DNA of 64,000 nt from Deltaproteobacteria bacterium HGW-Deltaproteobacteria-6 (GTDB lineage Bacteria > Desulfobacterota > Syntrophia > Syntrophales > Smithellaceae): contig PHAT01000009.1 in assembly GCA_002840435.1 (NCBI GenBank), positions 60,999-124,998 on the forward strand, in the 5' to 3' direction. Numbering within the stretch: the stretch's first letter is position 1; each line of letters begins with the position of its first letter. Of this stretch, positions 26,243 through 36,210 are shown piece by piece. Made by a program: the position numbers and the translations under genes. Below the pieces are notes generated by a model. It was not told the origin of the DNA. It ran no database searches and worked only from the letters and a program-made list of their open reading frames with translations.

Positions 26243-26866
26243 TCATTTACAACTTTTTTCCGAACAGGGAATGCAGACTTGCCTCCCGTCGTTTAATTTT
26301 ACCATCTTGGCCGCCATCGTCATTTCGCCGCATCCGGCGCAAGGTTCGGATGGCGCGAGCGGCGCGTAGAGCGGCTCATCAAAAGGCACCCGGGCGACGG
26401 TAAAGATTTCGGTGAAAGGACGCGCCAGCAGATCAGCCACCTTCAAACGTCTTAAATCACGCCGGTCATCCTCCGTCGCCGTCCCGACGGCCAACGCAGC
26501 CGAAAGCCGGTCAAAAGCGTTCTTGTCTTTCCCCGCGTATGCGTAATGCGTTTTTCGGGAAAACCGATAGGCCTGACGCTTCGAGCGGCTCAGCACCGTG
26601 TAAGCGTTCTTCCCGAAATCCCTGATGATCAGATTGCCTTTTCCCGCCGCTGTGCCCAGCAAAACCTGAAGGGCATCGACGGCGCAGGAATCGTTTTCGC
26701 AAACGGCCACCACTTCCTCATCAACGGCGCGCTTGAGCTTCATTAATTTCATGGCCTCCCGGGCTACGCGATAGCCATAGATCAGGCCGGGACAGATGTG
26801 TCCGTGAAATTCCACGCACCTTTTCAGATCATCCGGCATCTGCTGTTTTTTATCCGCGGCTGGCAT
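26243..26866 (-). CDS. FmdE family protein with zinc-ribbon tail
   Basis: This 207-residue protein carries the FmdE motif FHGHICPGLIYGYR (about 19-32), a Cys-containing VCENDSCAVDALQ, and a C-terminal four-Cys zinc-ribbon (CAGCGEM and CIPCSEKSC). FmdE-type proteins occur with molybdenum formylmethanofuran dehydrogenase and other anaerobic metalloenzymes, but their biochemical role is not settled. No dehydrogenase genes lie nearby, so this is an orphan copy. The nearest + genes are unrelated. Confidence 0.85.
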   Translation of the reverse strand: MPAADKKQQMPDDLKRCVEFHGHICPGLIYGYRVAREAMKLMKLKRAVDEEVVAVCENDSCAVDALQVLLGTAAGKGNLIIRDFGKNAYTVLSRSKRQAYRFSRKTHYAYAGKDKNAFDRLSAALAVGTATEDDRRDLRRLKVADLLARPFTEIFTVARVPFDEPLYAPLAPSEPCAGCGEMTMAAKMVKLNDGRQVCIPCSEKSCK

Positions 26867-26993
26867 AGAATCCTATCGGCCTCTTTGGCCAGGATGACCC
26901 GGCCACCTGACAGTGACACAAGGGTGCGTGGAAAAAGGAGCAGACGAAAAACTTCCTCCGCTCCGATGCACCCCGAAATCAGTCATTCGTTGT

Positions 26994-27659
26994 TCATTCC
27001 ATCCAATGGACGAACTCATCGAGTTTTGCTCTGTCCCGTTCAAAATTATTGAGGGGAAATGATGGATCGGGATAGCCCAGGGCGATGCCTACCACAATTT
27101 TCTGATTCCCGGGAATCGCCGCAATCTTGCGAATTTCAGCGGAGTAACGCGCGGCGGCGGCTAAAAGACAGGTGCCGAGACCTTTGTCATGCGCGGCCAG
27201 ACAGATCGTCTGAGTGATGATGCCGACATCCAGCATCTGATATTCAACGAGATTCTCCGCGGAAATACAGGCCAGAATCAGACAGGGGGCGTCAAAAGCG
27301 GAAACCATATCCTTATAATATTTTTCCCGCCCCTCCTTATCATCCCGTTTGATGCCCTGCGCGCTTAAAACGACTTTGCCCAGTTCTCCATAACGCGCTT
27401 TCATAGCATCAGGCCATTTCTCCAGCATGGGCACATCAGAGGCGATCGCCGCGCCGGCCAGCGTTTGCCGGAGATTCATTTCTTTAAACTTCGCCAGTGT
27501 TTCACCCGTTAATACGTACAAGTCCCAGGGCTGCGTATTCCCCCAGGACGGCGACCAGCGGGCCGTATCCAGAATCTCCGTAATGACGCTTTTCGGCACA
27601 TCCTGCGATTTGAATTTGCGAATGCTTCTTCTTCCTCTGATTGCAGCAGCTAATTCCAT
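26994..27659 (-). CDS. nitroreductase family FMN oxidoreductase
   Basis: This 221-residue flavoprotein has the FMN-binding RGRRSIRKFKSQDV near residue 8, ARWSPSWGNTQPWDLYVLTG, and the late GLGTCLLAA and ALGYPD blocks. The start is ATG 27659, after AGGAGG; the 20-residue extension is not supported. Such enzymes reduce nitro groups, quinones or similar acceptors with NAD(P)H. No partner identifies the natural substrate. Confidence 0.88.
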   Translation of the reverse strand: MELAAAIRGRRSIRKFKSQDVPKSVITEILDTARWSPSWGNTQPWDLYVLTGETLAKFKEMNLRQTLAGAAIASDVPMLEKWPDAMKARYGELGKVVLSAQGIKRDDKEGREKYYKDMVSAFDAPCLILACISAENLVEYQMLDVGIITQTICLAAHDKGLGTCLLAAAARYSAEIRKIAAIPGNQKIVVGIALGYPDPSFPLNNFERDRAKLDEFVHWME

Positions 27660-27787
27660 GGTAACCTCCTTTGCGGAATCAATCCGCCTGTTATTGGCGC
27701 TATTCTGTTTCTTCATCATCCGATTGCAAGCTTAGCACAACGGAAATATTATTTACAATGAGTTGCCTGCGTTTATCCATCCGGAAA

Positions 27788-28618
27788 TCACGGATAAACG
27801 GGCGGACGGTTTTCAAAAACAGTCCCGTCGGGCATGACTTCCACGTCCCTGCCGTCAATCTTCACGATCCTGGTCAGCGTGGCGGGAACATGGCGTTTCC
27901 TTGCCGCCGCGAGGGCTTCCTCAATCGTTTTAAAACGGGAAAGTTCCTGAAGCGTGATGATCTGGGGCAGAACCATGTCCATCCTGCCTGCCTCGTAATC
28001 CTTAAGCGCCGCGGAAGGCCTGAGCCAGACATGGTCCGTCAGTTCCACGCCGTCGTGGGCAACCGGCTGCCCGCCCGGGGCCTCCGCCAGAAAAAAACGG
28101 ACATCATAACGCAGGGGAAATAATTCCGGCGTAATCCAGTGGGAAAAATAGTGAAGAGCATCCCCCGGAAGAAAGAGATTTTCCGCTTCCAGCATCTCAG
28201 AAAATTTTATTTCTCCCGCGTTGAGCAGCCGCCGGTAATTTTCGAACTTTTGGCATTCTTCCTGGGTCGAGATGTTGACCGGCGTGCCGTCTTTTTTCCT
28301 GGCCATCAGCAGCCCCACTTCTTCAAATGTCTCGCGAATGCCCGCGACCCAGGCGCCCAGAGCTTTTTCGGACTGTGACATGTCCGTCAGGATTCGGGCG
28401 GCCTGGTTTCTGTCGATGCCCCTGATGAATCGTTCTATCCCGGGCTGGTAATCTTCAGGATCAAGACTGCCGCCGGGAAATACATGATAGCCCGGCACAA
28501 AGCTGCTCTTTCTATTCCTCAGCACCAGCAGAACCTCGATGTCCTTCAAACCCCTGTCCCGACAGGGCCTCAAAAGCATCACGGTCGTAGCATCGGCAGG
28601 TATTGTCTTCACGTTCAT
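27788..28618 (-). CDS. Nudix hydrolase, NUDT19-like
   Basis: This 276-residue protein has a split Nudix box. FPGGSLDPED is followed, after an insert of about 45 residues, by GIRETFEEVGLL. That insert and length are typical of the NUDT19/RP2 group, some of which hydrolyse CoA and acyl-CoA diphosphates. Catalytic Glu residues of REtFEEvG are intact. It stands alone on the minus strand, divergent from the sensor kinase gene. CoA turnover is plausible but the substrate is inference. Confidence 0.82.
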   Translation of the reverse strand: MNVKTIPADATTVMLLRPCRDRGLKDIEVLLVLRNRKSSFVPGYHVFPGGSLDPEDYQPGIERFIRGIDRNQAARILTDMSQSEKALGAWVAGIRETFEEVGLLMARKKDGTPVNISTQEECQKFENYRRLLNAGEIKFSEMLEAENLFLPGDALHYFSHWITPELFPLRYDVRFFLAEAPGGQPVAHDGVELTDHVWLRPSAALKDYEAGRMDMVLPQIITLQELSRFKTIEEALAAARKRHVPATLTRIVKIDGRDVEVMPDGTVFENRPPVYP

Positions 28619-28829
28619 GCAACCGCACCAATATCTGTTCCTGACAAATCCGGCATTCTCATTTTTACCCTGACCTTATAGTCTTAATATACCCCCATGG
28701 CCTGCCTGGCGTCAATAAACATCTTCACCCCTTCTCCCTGCTGCAATTAACTCATTGAATAATAAAAAATGATTTGATACATTAAACCAGCCGTAAGATC
28801 CGCCACTGATTCATTTAAACAGCAAATTC

Positions 28830-31640
28830 ATGAGTGCATCAATGAACAAACATGAAAAAACTAATCAAGAATTGAACGACGAAATATCCGCTTTAAAAGA
28901 AAAAATCAGGGAGATGGAGGAAAAGGAAGCCGATCTCATTCGCAGCCGCGAAATCCTGCGGGAAAGCGAAAATAAATATCGGATTCTTCTTTCTGAATCA
29001 CCCGACCCTACTTTTTCCTTCACCCCGGCAGGACAATACACATTTGTCAACAAAGCTTTTGCCCTGGGCGTCGGCAAACCGGTAGAGGACATCATCGGCA
29101 AAACCATCTGGGATGTTTTTCCCAGGGAGGAAGCGGACAAGCGTTTCATCCCGCTTAGCCAGGTCTTCCGCACGGGAGTGGAAAAGGTTATCGAGGTGCG
29201 CGTTCCGCGGCCGGACGGCGACCGGTATTATGTAACGACGATCACTCCGATCAAGAATGCAAAAGGGGATACCGTTTCGGCAATATGCTCTTCCAAAGAC
29301 ATCACCGAACGCAAGCGCATGGAGACACAATTGCAGGACAGGGAGCAGCAGATGCGCGTCCTGTTTGAACATTCCGGCACGGCCGTGATCATCATCGAAG
29401 ATGATACGACCATCAGCCTGGCCAATCAGGAATTCGCATGCCGAACCGGCTATACGCGGGAGGAAATCGAACAAAGAAAAAAGTGGACGGAGTTCGTTTA
29501 CGAAAAAGACCTCCAGCGGATGATTGCTCAACACCGGTTAAGGCGGGAATCTCCCGAAAAGGCGATCAACAGCTATGAATTTCGTTTTAGATTAAAATCG
29601 GGTGAACTCCGGGACACGCTGCTCAACATCAATCTGATACCCGGAACTCGAAAAAGCATCGCCTCACTCATCGACATCACGGATCGCAAACAGGCAGAGG
29701 AGGCCCTGCGCGAAAGCGAAGCCCGCTTCCGGATGCAGTATCAGAAAAATCCCGTTCCCACCTTCACGTGGCAAAAAATGGGAGACACCTTTATTCTGAA
29801 GGATTTTAACATCGCCGCCAACGTTCTGACCAGAGGTGACGCCGCAAAGTTTGTGAACATGAAAGCCCGGGAAATGTATCAAAACAGACCCGACATTCTG
29901 GGTTACATGAATCGCTGTTATACGGACCAGGCAGTCGTGCAGAAAGAACTGCGCTCCGAATATTTCCGGCATGCGCGAATCATGATTGTCACATTTTCAT
30001 ATGTTCCACCGGATCTGATCATCGCCTACCTGGAAGATATTACGGAACGCAGGCAGTCCGAGGAGGCCCTGCGCGAAAGTGAAGAACAGATGCGCAGCTT
30101 AAGCGAGAATATTGCCGACGGGATGGTTTATCAGATCAACAGCGGCAAAAACGGGCAACAGCGATTGTTCTCCTACGTGAGCCCTGCCGTGGAGTGGCTC
30201 CATGGCCTGAAAGCGGATGACGTAAAACAAAACGCCTCTCTTATCTATGATCAGGTCGATGAGGCGTATCGCGCTCAACTTCTGGAAGCCGAAGCCAGGG
30301 CTTATAAAACCATGGCAAAACTGGAATGCGATCTGCCCATCCGGCTTCCCACAGGCGATATCCGCTGGCGCCGCTTTATATCATCACCCCGTAAATATCC
30401 GGACGGGAGTGTTATATGGGACGGCATCGAACTAGACATCACCGAGCACAGAAAAGCCGAAGAAGAACGGCTGCGTTTGCAGCAGCGTCTGCAGCAGGTG
30501 GAAAAGATGGAAGCCATCGGAACGCTGGCCGGCGGCGTCGCCCACGACCTCAATAATATCCTCGGCATCCTTGTCGGCTATGCAGATCTTATTTTGGTCA
30601 ATCTCCCGCAGGACAGCCCTTTGCACAAACATGTCGAAAAAATGATGCAGGCCGGCGTCCGGGCGGCGGCGATTGTTCAGGACCTTCTGACACTGGCCCG
30701 CAGAGGCGTCCATGCGGAAAGCGTTGTTAATCTTAATGCCATCATCACCGATTTCCGGAAAACGCCGGAATTTGAAAACCTTCAGACGTCCAATCCCTTG
30801 ATCCGCATGGAGTTCAATCTGGCCCCGGACCTGCTGAATATCAAAGGTTCCACGTCCCACGTTTCCAAAACGTTCATGAACCTTCTGACCAACGCAGTAG
30901 AAGCCATGCCCAACGGGGGCCGGTTAACCGTGACGACGGAAAACAGAAATCTGGACGCGCCGGTCCATGGATATGATGACGTCCGCGAAGGCGATTATGT
31001 TGCACTGACTGTTTCCGACACCGGTGAAGGCATCGCTGATGAAGACCTGAAACACATCTTCGAACCCTTCTACACGAAAAAAGTCATGGGACGAAGCGGA
31101 ACCGGCCTGGGACTGGCCGTCGCCTGGGGCACCATCAAGGATCATAAAGGATATATCGACGTTGAAAGCAAGAAGAACAAGGGAACAGCCATGATCCTGT
31201 ACTTCCCGGTCACCAGGGAGGAACTGCCCGAATCATCGGCCGCCATTCCTTTGTCCGACTATATCGGCAAGGATGAATCTATTCTTGTCGTGGATGATAT
31301 CAAGGAGCAAAGAGAACTGGCTTCCACACTTCTGGGAAATCTGAACTACCGGGTTGCCGCGGTGGCCAGCGGCGAGGAAGCCGTCGAATATCTGAAATCC
31401 CGCCGGGTTGACCTGATTGTTCTTGATATGATAATGGATCCGGGCATGGACGGGTTGGATACGTATATAAAAATTCTTGAAATCCATCCGAAACAGAAAG
31501 CCATTATCGTCAGCGGCTTTTCAGAGTCAAATCGCGTACAAACCGCGCAGGCGCTCGGCGCCGGCGCTTATCTGAGAAAACCTTATATCATGGAGAAGCT
31601 GGGCATAACCATACGAAAGGAACTGGACCGTTCGGCATGA
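28830..31640 (+). CDS. hybrid sensor histidine kinase with four PAS domains
   Basis: This 936-residue kinase has a short N-terminal coil, then four PAS/PAC units (about 45-165, 168-290, 293-415, 418-545). Next come HisKA with phospho-accepting H572 (VAHDLNNILG), an HATPase domain (about 675-795, DTGEGIADEDL and GTGLGLAV), and a receiver domain (about 810-930) with phospho-Asp D866. There is no membrane segment, so it is cytoplasmic and probably senses a redox or small-molecule signal through PAS. No DNA-binding response regulator lies next to it. Start ATG 28830 has a weak ribosome-binding site; ATG 28842 is an alternative. Confidence 0.9.
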   Translation: MSASMNKHEKTNQELNDEISALKEKIREMEEKEADLIRSREILRESENKYRILLSESPDPTFSFTPAGQYTFVNKAFALGVGKPVEDIIGKTIWDVFPREEADKRFIPLSQVFRTGVEKVIEVRVPRPDGDRYYVTTITPIKNAKGDTVSAICSSKDITERKRMETQLQDREQQMRVLFEHSGTAVIIIEDDTTISLANQEFACRTGYTREEIEQRKKWTEFVYEKDLQRMIAQHRLRRESPEKAINSYEFRFRLKSGELRDTLLNINLIPGTRKSIASLIDITDRKQAEEALRESEARFRMQYQKNPVPTFTWQKMGDTFILKDFNIAANVLTRGDAAKFVNMKAREMYQNRPDILGYMNRCYTDQAVVQKELRSEYFRHARIMIVTFSYVPPDLIIAYLEDITERRQSEEALRESEEQMRSLSENIADGMVYQINSGKNGQQRLFSYVSPAVEWLHGLKADDVKQNASLIYDQVDEAYRAQLLEAEARAYKTMAKLECDLPIRLPTGDIRWRRFISSPRKYPDGSVIWDGIELDITEHRKAEEERLRLQQRLQQVEKMEAIGTLAGGVAHDLNNILGILVGYADLILVNLPQDSPLHKHVEKMMQAGVRAAAIVQDLLTLARRGVHAESVVNLNAIITDFRKTPEFENLQTSNPLIRMEFNLAPDLLNIKGSTSHVSKTFMNLLTNAVEAMPNGGRLTVTTENRNLDAPVHGYDDVREGDYVALTVSDTGEGIADEDLKHIFEPFYTKKVMGRSGTGLGLAVAWGTIKDHKGYIDVESKKNKGTAMILYFPVTREELPESSAAIPLSDYIGKDESILVVDDIKEQRELASTLLGNLNYRVAAVASGEEAVEYLKSRRVDLIVLDMIMDPGMDGLDTYIKILEIHPKQKAIIVSGFSESNRVQTAQALGAGAYLRKPYIMEKLGITIRKELDRSA

Positions 31641-31691
31641 AAAGCGGAAAACGGAAGACGAATAACTGCCAATGGATATCATAATATTTTC

Positions 31692-32828
31692 ATGCTGACC
31701 TGCGACCCCGTATACAGACAGCTTCAAGTTCAAATGGACCGCTATCCGATCGGCTATCCTTCAACCAAAAGCGGCGTGGAAATTGACATTCTGAAATATT
31801 TTTTCACACCGCTTCAGGCAAAGGTTGCTTTGTGCCTGACGCTCCGATCCATCCCCGTCTCTTCCATCCGCAAAAGGCTCAGCAATAAGTTCCATGTGGA
31901 AATGTCCTATGATGATCTGTCGGCAACACTCGATGGCATGTTCCGGAAAGGCGTCATCAGGCGATCGGAAAACACCGGCGGCCCGCCGCGCTACGGCATT
32001 GCCATGCTGGCCATCGGCATGTTCGAATATCATGTCAACGATCTCACCCCCACACTGGTGGAAATGATGCACCGCTACTTTGATGAAGCTTTCGACGCGG
32101 AATTTTTTCGCTCATCCCTGCCCCAGCTGCGCACCAGTCCGCATCTGCAGGCGATTGTTCCGGAATATATCGTTGATACTTATGACAACATGCGTCACTT
32201 CATCACGCACACCACAGAAACGCTTCATGTGACCAACTGTGTCTGTAAACAGGGCGAGGCCCTGATCGGAAAGCCCTGCAAACAAACGGATAATTTTGAA
32301 GTCTGCCTGCTGATCGGATCGGAAAGCTACGCGGCGCGCGGCCGGGCCAGAAAGATTTCCCGGGAGGAATGCCTCGCCATACTGGACATGGCTGAAAAAA
32401 AAGGGATGGTGCTGCAGCCCGGAAATTCCAAAAAGCCCAACTGCATCTGCATTTGCTGCGGCTGCTGCTGCGGCGTTTTAACCACCGCCAAAAAACAGCC
32501 CCGTCCCGCCCGTTTTTTTGCGACAAATTATTACAGCTGCATCGATGCCGCCGCCTGCACGGGATGCGGCGTCTGCGTGAAACGATGTCCCATGGAGGCC
32601 GTCATTCCCGAGGATAAAATCTTCCGGGTGGATTTGGACCGGTGCATCGGTTGCGGCCTGTGCGCCACCCGCTGCAAGCCCGGAGCCGCAAGACTGATCA
32701 AGAAAGACAAGGTAACTGTACCGCCGATGAACACGGAGATGCTCTATTTAAGCATCCTGATGGAAAGAGCTGGCAGAAAAAAGATGATCGTCAATATGCT
32801 CCGGCTGCTTTTCGGAAAACCCTTATGA
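31692..32828 (+). CDS. Cys-rich 4Fe-4S protein with N-terminal helix-turn-helix-like region
   Basis: This 378-residue protein has an N-terminal ~100-residue region that looks like a winged helix (PLQAKVALCL, then SIPVSSIRKRLS and GMFRKGVIRRS). A middle part has scattered Cys (TNCVCKQGEALIGKPC), a dense Cys patch (CICICCGCCCG), and two ferredoxin motifs (CTGCGVCVKRCP and CIGCGLCATRC). Proteins of this layout occur in anaerobic deltaproteobacteria, but I know no proven role. It follows the sensor kinase by 51 bp and may be cotranscribed. The clusters suggest redox signalling or electron transfer. The start has no strong ribosome-binding site. Confidence 0.75.
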   Translation: MLTCDPVYRQLQVQMDRYPIGYPSTKSGVEIDILKYFFTPLQAKVALCLTLRSIPVSSIRKRLSNKFHVEMSYDDLSATLDGMFRKGVIRRSENTGGPPRYGIAMLAIGMFEYHVNDLTPTLVEMMHRYFDEAFDAEFFRSSLPQLRTSPHLQAIVPEYIVDTYDNMRHFITHTTETLHVTNCVCKQGEALIGKPCKQTDNFEVCLLIGSESYAARGRARKISREECLAILDMAEKKGMVLQPGNSKKPNCICICCGCCCGVLTTAKKQPRPARFFATNYYSCIDAAACTGCGVCVKRCPMEAVIPEDKIFRVDLDRCIGCGLCATRCKPGAARLIKKDKVTVPPMNTEMLYLSILMERAGRKKMIVNMLRLLFGKPL

Positions 32829-32974
32829 TTTTTACCGTCCGGGGCACGGAAAATTAACGACGTCATCCTGCGGGCCAAAGTCCGTCGTCTGACAGACGAT
32901 TGCAGGTTGACATCCGGGTCTTTACTCTTTATAGATACGCTGATCAAGGATCTACGGATCAACCGCAGGGAAGC

Positions 32975-33649
32975 ATGACGCCTATGAATTACAAAAAAAC
33001 AAGGGAAGTCTGCAGAGGGCTGGAATTCGGAACCTCGCTCAATGTTCAGTTCGAAAATATCGGTTCGGCAAAAACATCCATCATCGGCTTTGAGCGCGGC
33101 AAGTTCCTCATTATCCGCCCCCCCGCCCTTGGCGGCATTGAAACCGGCCTGTTCAAAAAAAACCGCACCATCGTCACTTACCTTCACGAAGGGATGATCT
33201 ATGGTTTCCGCTGCACGATGATCGGACTCATCAAGGCGCCGTTCCCTCTGCTGATCCTGTCTTATCCGGAATCAGCGGAAGAAATCAATTTACGGGGGCA
33301 AAAACGATTGTCGTGCATTCTAAACGGACAGGTCACGGTCGACGGTATTTCCCTGCCCATCAGCATCCAGGACATCAGCCTGTCCGGATGCCGCCTGATC
33401 ATCTCCGACGTTGCCCACGCGCCTTCATCCCTGTATGCCATTGGCTGTGCCATCACAATCACTGCGGATATGGGAAGCGAGATCAGCGAAACGGTAACCC
33501 TGACGGCCACGACGAAGAATATTCAGCAGGAAAGCAACTGCCTGAGCATCGGCGCTGCATTCAACACCATAGACAATCAGACAGACAGCAACTGTATGGA
33601 CAAGGTCAGACAATACATTGCGAGCGTCCAGAAATCGATCACATTCTAG
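32975..33649 (+). CDS. PilZ-domain protein with YcgR-like N-terminal domain
   Basis: This 224-residue protein has an N-terminal YcgR-type domain (about 10-105) and a C-terminal PilZ domain that binds cyclic di-GMP. PilZ landmarks are the Arg-rich RGQKRLSC and the D-x-S-x-x-G motif in QDISLSGCRL. Such proteins act as c-di-GMP-controlled brakes or effectors of motility and exopolysaccharide. I use ATG 32975 after AGGGA; ATG 32984 is possible. A longer frame from 32900 lacks support. It follows the ferredoxin gene by about 146 bp. Confidence 0.8.
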   Translation: MTPMNYKKTREVCRGLEFGTSLNVQFENIGSAKTSIIGFERGKFLIIRPPALGGIETGLFKKNRTIVTYLHEGMIYGFRCTMIGLIKAPFPLLILSYPESAEEINLRGQKRLSCILNGQVTVDGISLPISIQDISLSGCRLIISDVAHAPSSLYAIGCAITITADMGSEISETVTLTATTKNIQQESNCLSIGAAFNTIDNQTDSNCMDKVRQYIASVQKSITF

Positions 33650-33693
33650 AACACAGCTTTCCCCAGCCCCGGACAGGTCTCCGGGATGCCCTG

Positions 33694-34743
33694 CTAACGG
33701 ATACCGCCTGTTCCAAACCAATTCAGAATCATCTCATTCGCCTCCTGCGGATAAGTATGCGAGAGATCCTCGATAACCTTCAGTTTGATATCAGCCCCGG
33801 CCTGCTGCAAAATCCGGCTGGCCTGAACCGCCCAGTTCACCGGAAAAATCCAGTCCTGCGCGCCATGCACCCACAGGATACGTTTTCCTTTCGCATATCG
33901 TAAATCCACCGGGGGCAGCGCGCAGGAAACGGGAGCAATGGCCGGATAGGAACTGTTCCCGGAGATTCCCAGGGCAAGAGCATAAGTTCCGCCGTCGGAC
34001 ATTCCGGTAAGGAGCATGCGGGACCGGTCAATTGGGACGCGAGAACTGACTTGTTCCAGATGACGATCCAACACCTGTTTATCGACTTTCACATTGGTGA
34101 TTGACCAGGTCATGGCCTGCGAGGTGGGCGCGAAAAGAACAAACCCTCTGCTGCGGGCAAAGCGGAGCCATGTCCAGATGAAATCCCGTCCATGGCCGTA
34201 TCCGCCATGGAGGGCCACAACAAGCGGCCAGGAGCGCCCCGGCGTGCAGGTTTCCGGAATATAGAGAGAATAGCCGCCCCGGGCATGCAAGTCCCGGTCA
34301 GAACCGATATGAAAAAGACCGGCATCGGCATTTTCGGCTTTCAGCCCGGGTTGTGAAAGCGGGCTGTTTTTGTCTTCCAGAAAGTACCGGTTCACTTCAG
34401 GCAATACGGCGCAAAGGGGAAACAGCGCCTCCAGCGCGCGGCAGTATTTTCGTGACGCCCGCAGGGCTGATATGTAAGCGGCCTGCAGGTCTTCCTCATC
34501 GGCAAACTTTCTGACGGCGCCGATCGTAAAATCACAGGTGCGCAAAAGCGCATTTAATACATTCTCATCCACGGAAGCTTTATCGGCGGCAACAAGAAGT
34601 TGTCGCGCCCCGGCAAGCGGTTCAAGATAAACAAGAAGCCCCTCTCTGATTTCAGACAGGACCACGGGGTTCAGTCTGCGCAGCCCCGCTTCGAATGCGG
34701 TTAACGCCTGGATCAGTGTTTTTGCAATAGTTTCCGGATTCAT
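33694..34743 (-). CDS. alpha/beta hydrolase (esterase/phospholipase-like)
   Basis: This 349-residue protein has an N-terminal helical part (1-150) without a known domain, then an alpha/beta-hydrolase fold. It shows VVALHGGYGHGRDF (oxyanion region), the nucleophile elbow GMSDGG, the acid region VHGAQDWIFP, and a final His in DLSHTYP. The order Ser-Asp-His is intact. It overlaps the FAD oxidoreductase gene by 4 bp (ATGA), so the two probably form one operon. The substrate is unknown. Confidence 0.82.
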   Translation of the reverse strand: MNPETIAKTLIQALTAFEAGLRRLNPVVLSEIREGLLVYLEPLAGARQLLVAADKASVDENVLNALLRTCDFTIGAVRKFADEEDLQAAYISALRASRKYCRALEALFPLCAVLPEVNRYFLEDKNSPLSQPGLKAENADAGLFHIGSDRDLHARGGYSLYIPETCTPGRSWPLVVALHGGYGHGRDFIWTWLRFARSRGFVLFAPTSQAMTWSITNVKVDKQVLDRHLEQVSSRVPIDRSRMLLTGMSDGGTYALALGISGNSSYPAIAPVSCALPPVDLRYAKGKRILWVHGAQDWIFPVNWAVQASRILQQAGADIKLKVIEDLSHTYPQEANEMILNWFGTGGIR

Positions 34744-36041
34744 GATTGTCTTTGCCCAGTCCCCAGGATGATATCCACGGCTTTCATTGCTGAGGAAAAA
34801 CTGATGTCGCCGGAACAGCCGTCGCCTCTAACCGTGTCTCCGATAAAATAAAGCGCCCGTATGGCAGGACACTGGATGTCCGGCCGGCGGGGCCTGGACT
34901 GGGCCGGCGTCAGAACATTGCCGTTCATCACCGTCGCAACGATCTTTCTTTGCTCGACAACCATCGGCAGAAAATTCGGAAAGACAGCCGATATGGTATT
35001 TTTCAGTTTCTCTTCCGCCTCCCTCACCGCGTGATGATCGCCGTCAAAATGCCATGGCAGCATGATTCCCCAGGTGGACAGGTATTTGCCGCGAGGCGTA
35101 AACGAGCTGTCGGCGCTGGACTGAAAGCGCGCCCAGATCGGGACATCGACCCCCAGAATGCCCGAGCGGATATGGGTTACCGGCTTGTCTGTTATAAAAT
35201 CGATGATAAAGCCGGCGCTGCTTTCAATATTTTTTGCATAATCCAGGGTGGCCGCAGGCAGGAGTGAATGGTCGATCAGTTCAAGAACCAGCGGCAACCG
35301 GGCGGCAAAGATGATGTGGTCGGCCCGGTAGGTCGCCTTGCCCGTTTTAACGCCCGTCGCCAATCCGTTCTCGACCATAATTTTTTCAGCTTTTTCATGC
35401 AGATGAATCCGGCCGTTTTGCGTAATGTATTTCCTCAGTGTGGTGAATATTCGCAGAGAGCCGCCCCGGGGCTCGCCCACGCCAACGCCTGCTGCAAGCG
35501 CCCTTTGCAGAAAATCAATCACTTCGCCGGCGCTGACCTTATGAGGATCGGGGCACATAATGGTCATGCCCAGAAAGGGCAAAAAGGATTCAACCTCGGG
35601 ATGCTGAAATGACGTTTTATAAAATTCGATCAGGGTTTTGTCATACCACCTGGCGGGATCGGCCTTCTTGATTCGGGAAAGCAATGCCAGAAGCGCAAGC
35701 CTTGCCCGAAAGGACAGCATGGGCGTTTTCAAAAAGCCCATGGGGCCTTCCGGCCTTTCCCACAGCTTGTTTTTGAAGATCAGTTTGGCGTCTTTCACCC
35801 CGGGCAAAAAATCAATTCCTTCACCGAGTCTTTTGAACACCTCATTGGCGATGCCCAGATGCCCAAGCCGGTGTGAATGCGCTCCGTATTCGCGGATATA
35901 GCCTTTCTCGTCCCGCGAGGCGTGAGCCCTCCCGCCGATCACACCCGATGCTTCCAGAACAAGGACTTTCTTCCCGGCATGGGCCAGAAGCGCCGCGGCG
36001 CTCATCCCGGCGTAACCTGACCCGATCACTATTGCATCCAT
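34740..36041 (-). CDS. FAD-dependent oxidoreductase, phytoene-desaturase-like
   Basis: This 433-residue flavoprotein has the FAD-binding IVIGSGYAGMSAAALLAHAGKK, the GG motif VIGGRAHA, and a C-terminal FIGDTVRGDGCSGD that contacts FAD, as in CrtI/amine-oxidase relatives. I place the start at ATG 36041, five bases after a GGGGGG tract; an ATG three bases earlier is also possible. Its product or substrate may be a lipid or isoprenoid, given the family and the coupled hydrolase. No carotenoid synthesis genes lie nearby. Confidence 0.83.
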   Translation of the reverse strand: MDAIVIGSGYAGMSAAALLAHAGKKVLVLEASGVIGGRAHASRDEKGYIREYGAHSHRLGHLGIANEVFKRLGEGIDFLPGVKDAKLIFKNKLWERPEGPMGFLKTPMLSFRARLALLALLSRIKKADPARWYDKTLIEFYKTSFQHPEVESFLPFLGMTIMCPDPHKVSAGEVIDFLQRALAAGVGVGEPRGGSLRIFTTLRKYITQNGRIHLHEKAEKIMVENGLATGVKTGKATYRADHIIFAARLPLVLELIDHSLLPAATLDYAKNIESSAGFIIDFITDKPVTHIRSGILGVDVPIWARFQSSADSSFTPRGKYLSTWGIMLPWHFDGDHHAVREAEEKLKNTISAVFPNFLPMVVEQRKIVATVMNGNVLTPAQSRPRRPDIQCPAIRALYFIGDTVRGDGCSGDISFSSAMKAVDIILGTGQRQS

Positions 36042-36151
36042 CATACCCCCCAAGCCTGATCAACGATTTAATTTTAGCATCTTTTAAAAGCGTAGGAAAG
36101 CATTGTCTCATTCCGGAAATAACCGATAATAAAGATCTGATGATTTTTTTC

Positions 36152-36195
36152 TTGACAATATCCAATCAGCCATATATTTAGTTCACGCTAACTAA
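36152..36195 (+). promoter_or_regulatory. marR promoter with overlapping MarR-type operator
   Basis: TTGACA (36152-36157) and TATTTA (36175-36180) are 17 bp apart, giving a good sigma-70 promoter. The palindrome TTAGTT-N6-AACTAA (36178-36195) overlaps the -10 and the start region, 16 bp before the MarR gene. The same palindrome recurs at 36649-36666, so negative autoregulation is likely. Confidence 0.75.
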
Positions 36196-36210
36196 TTACA
36201 GAGAGGGTTT

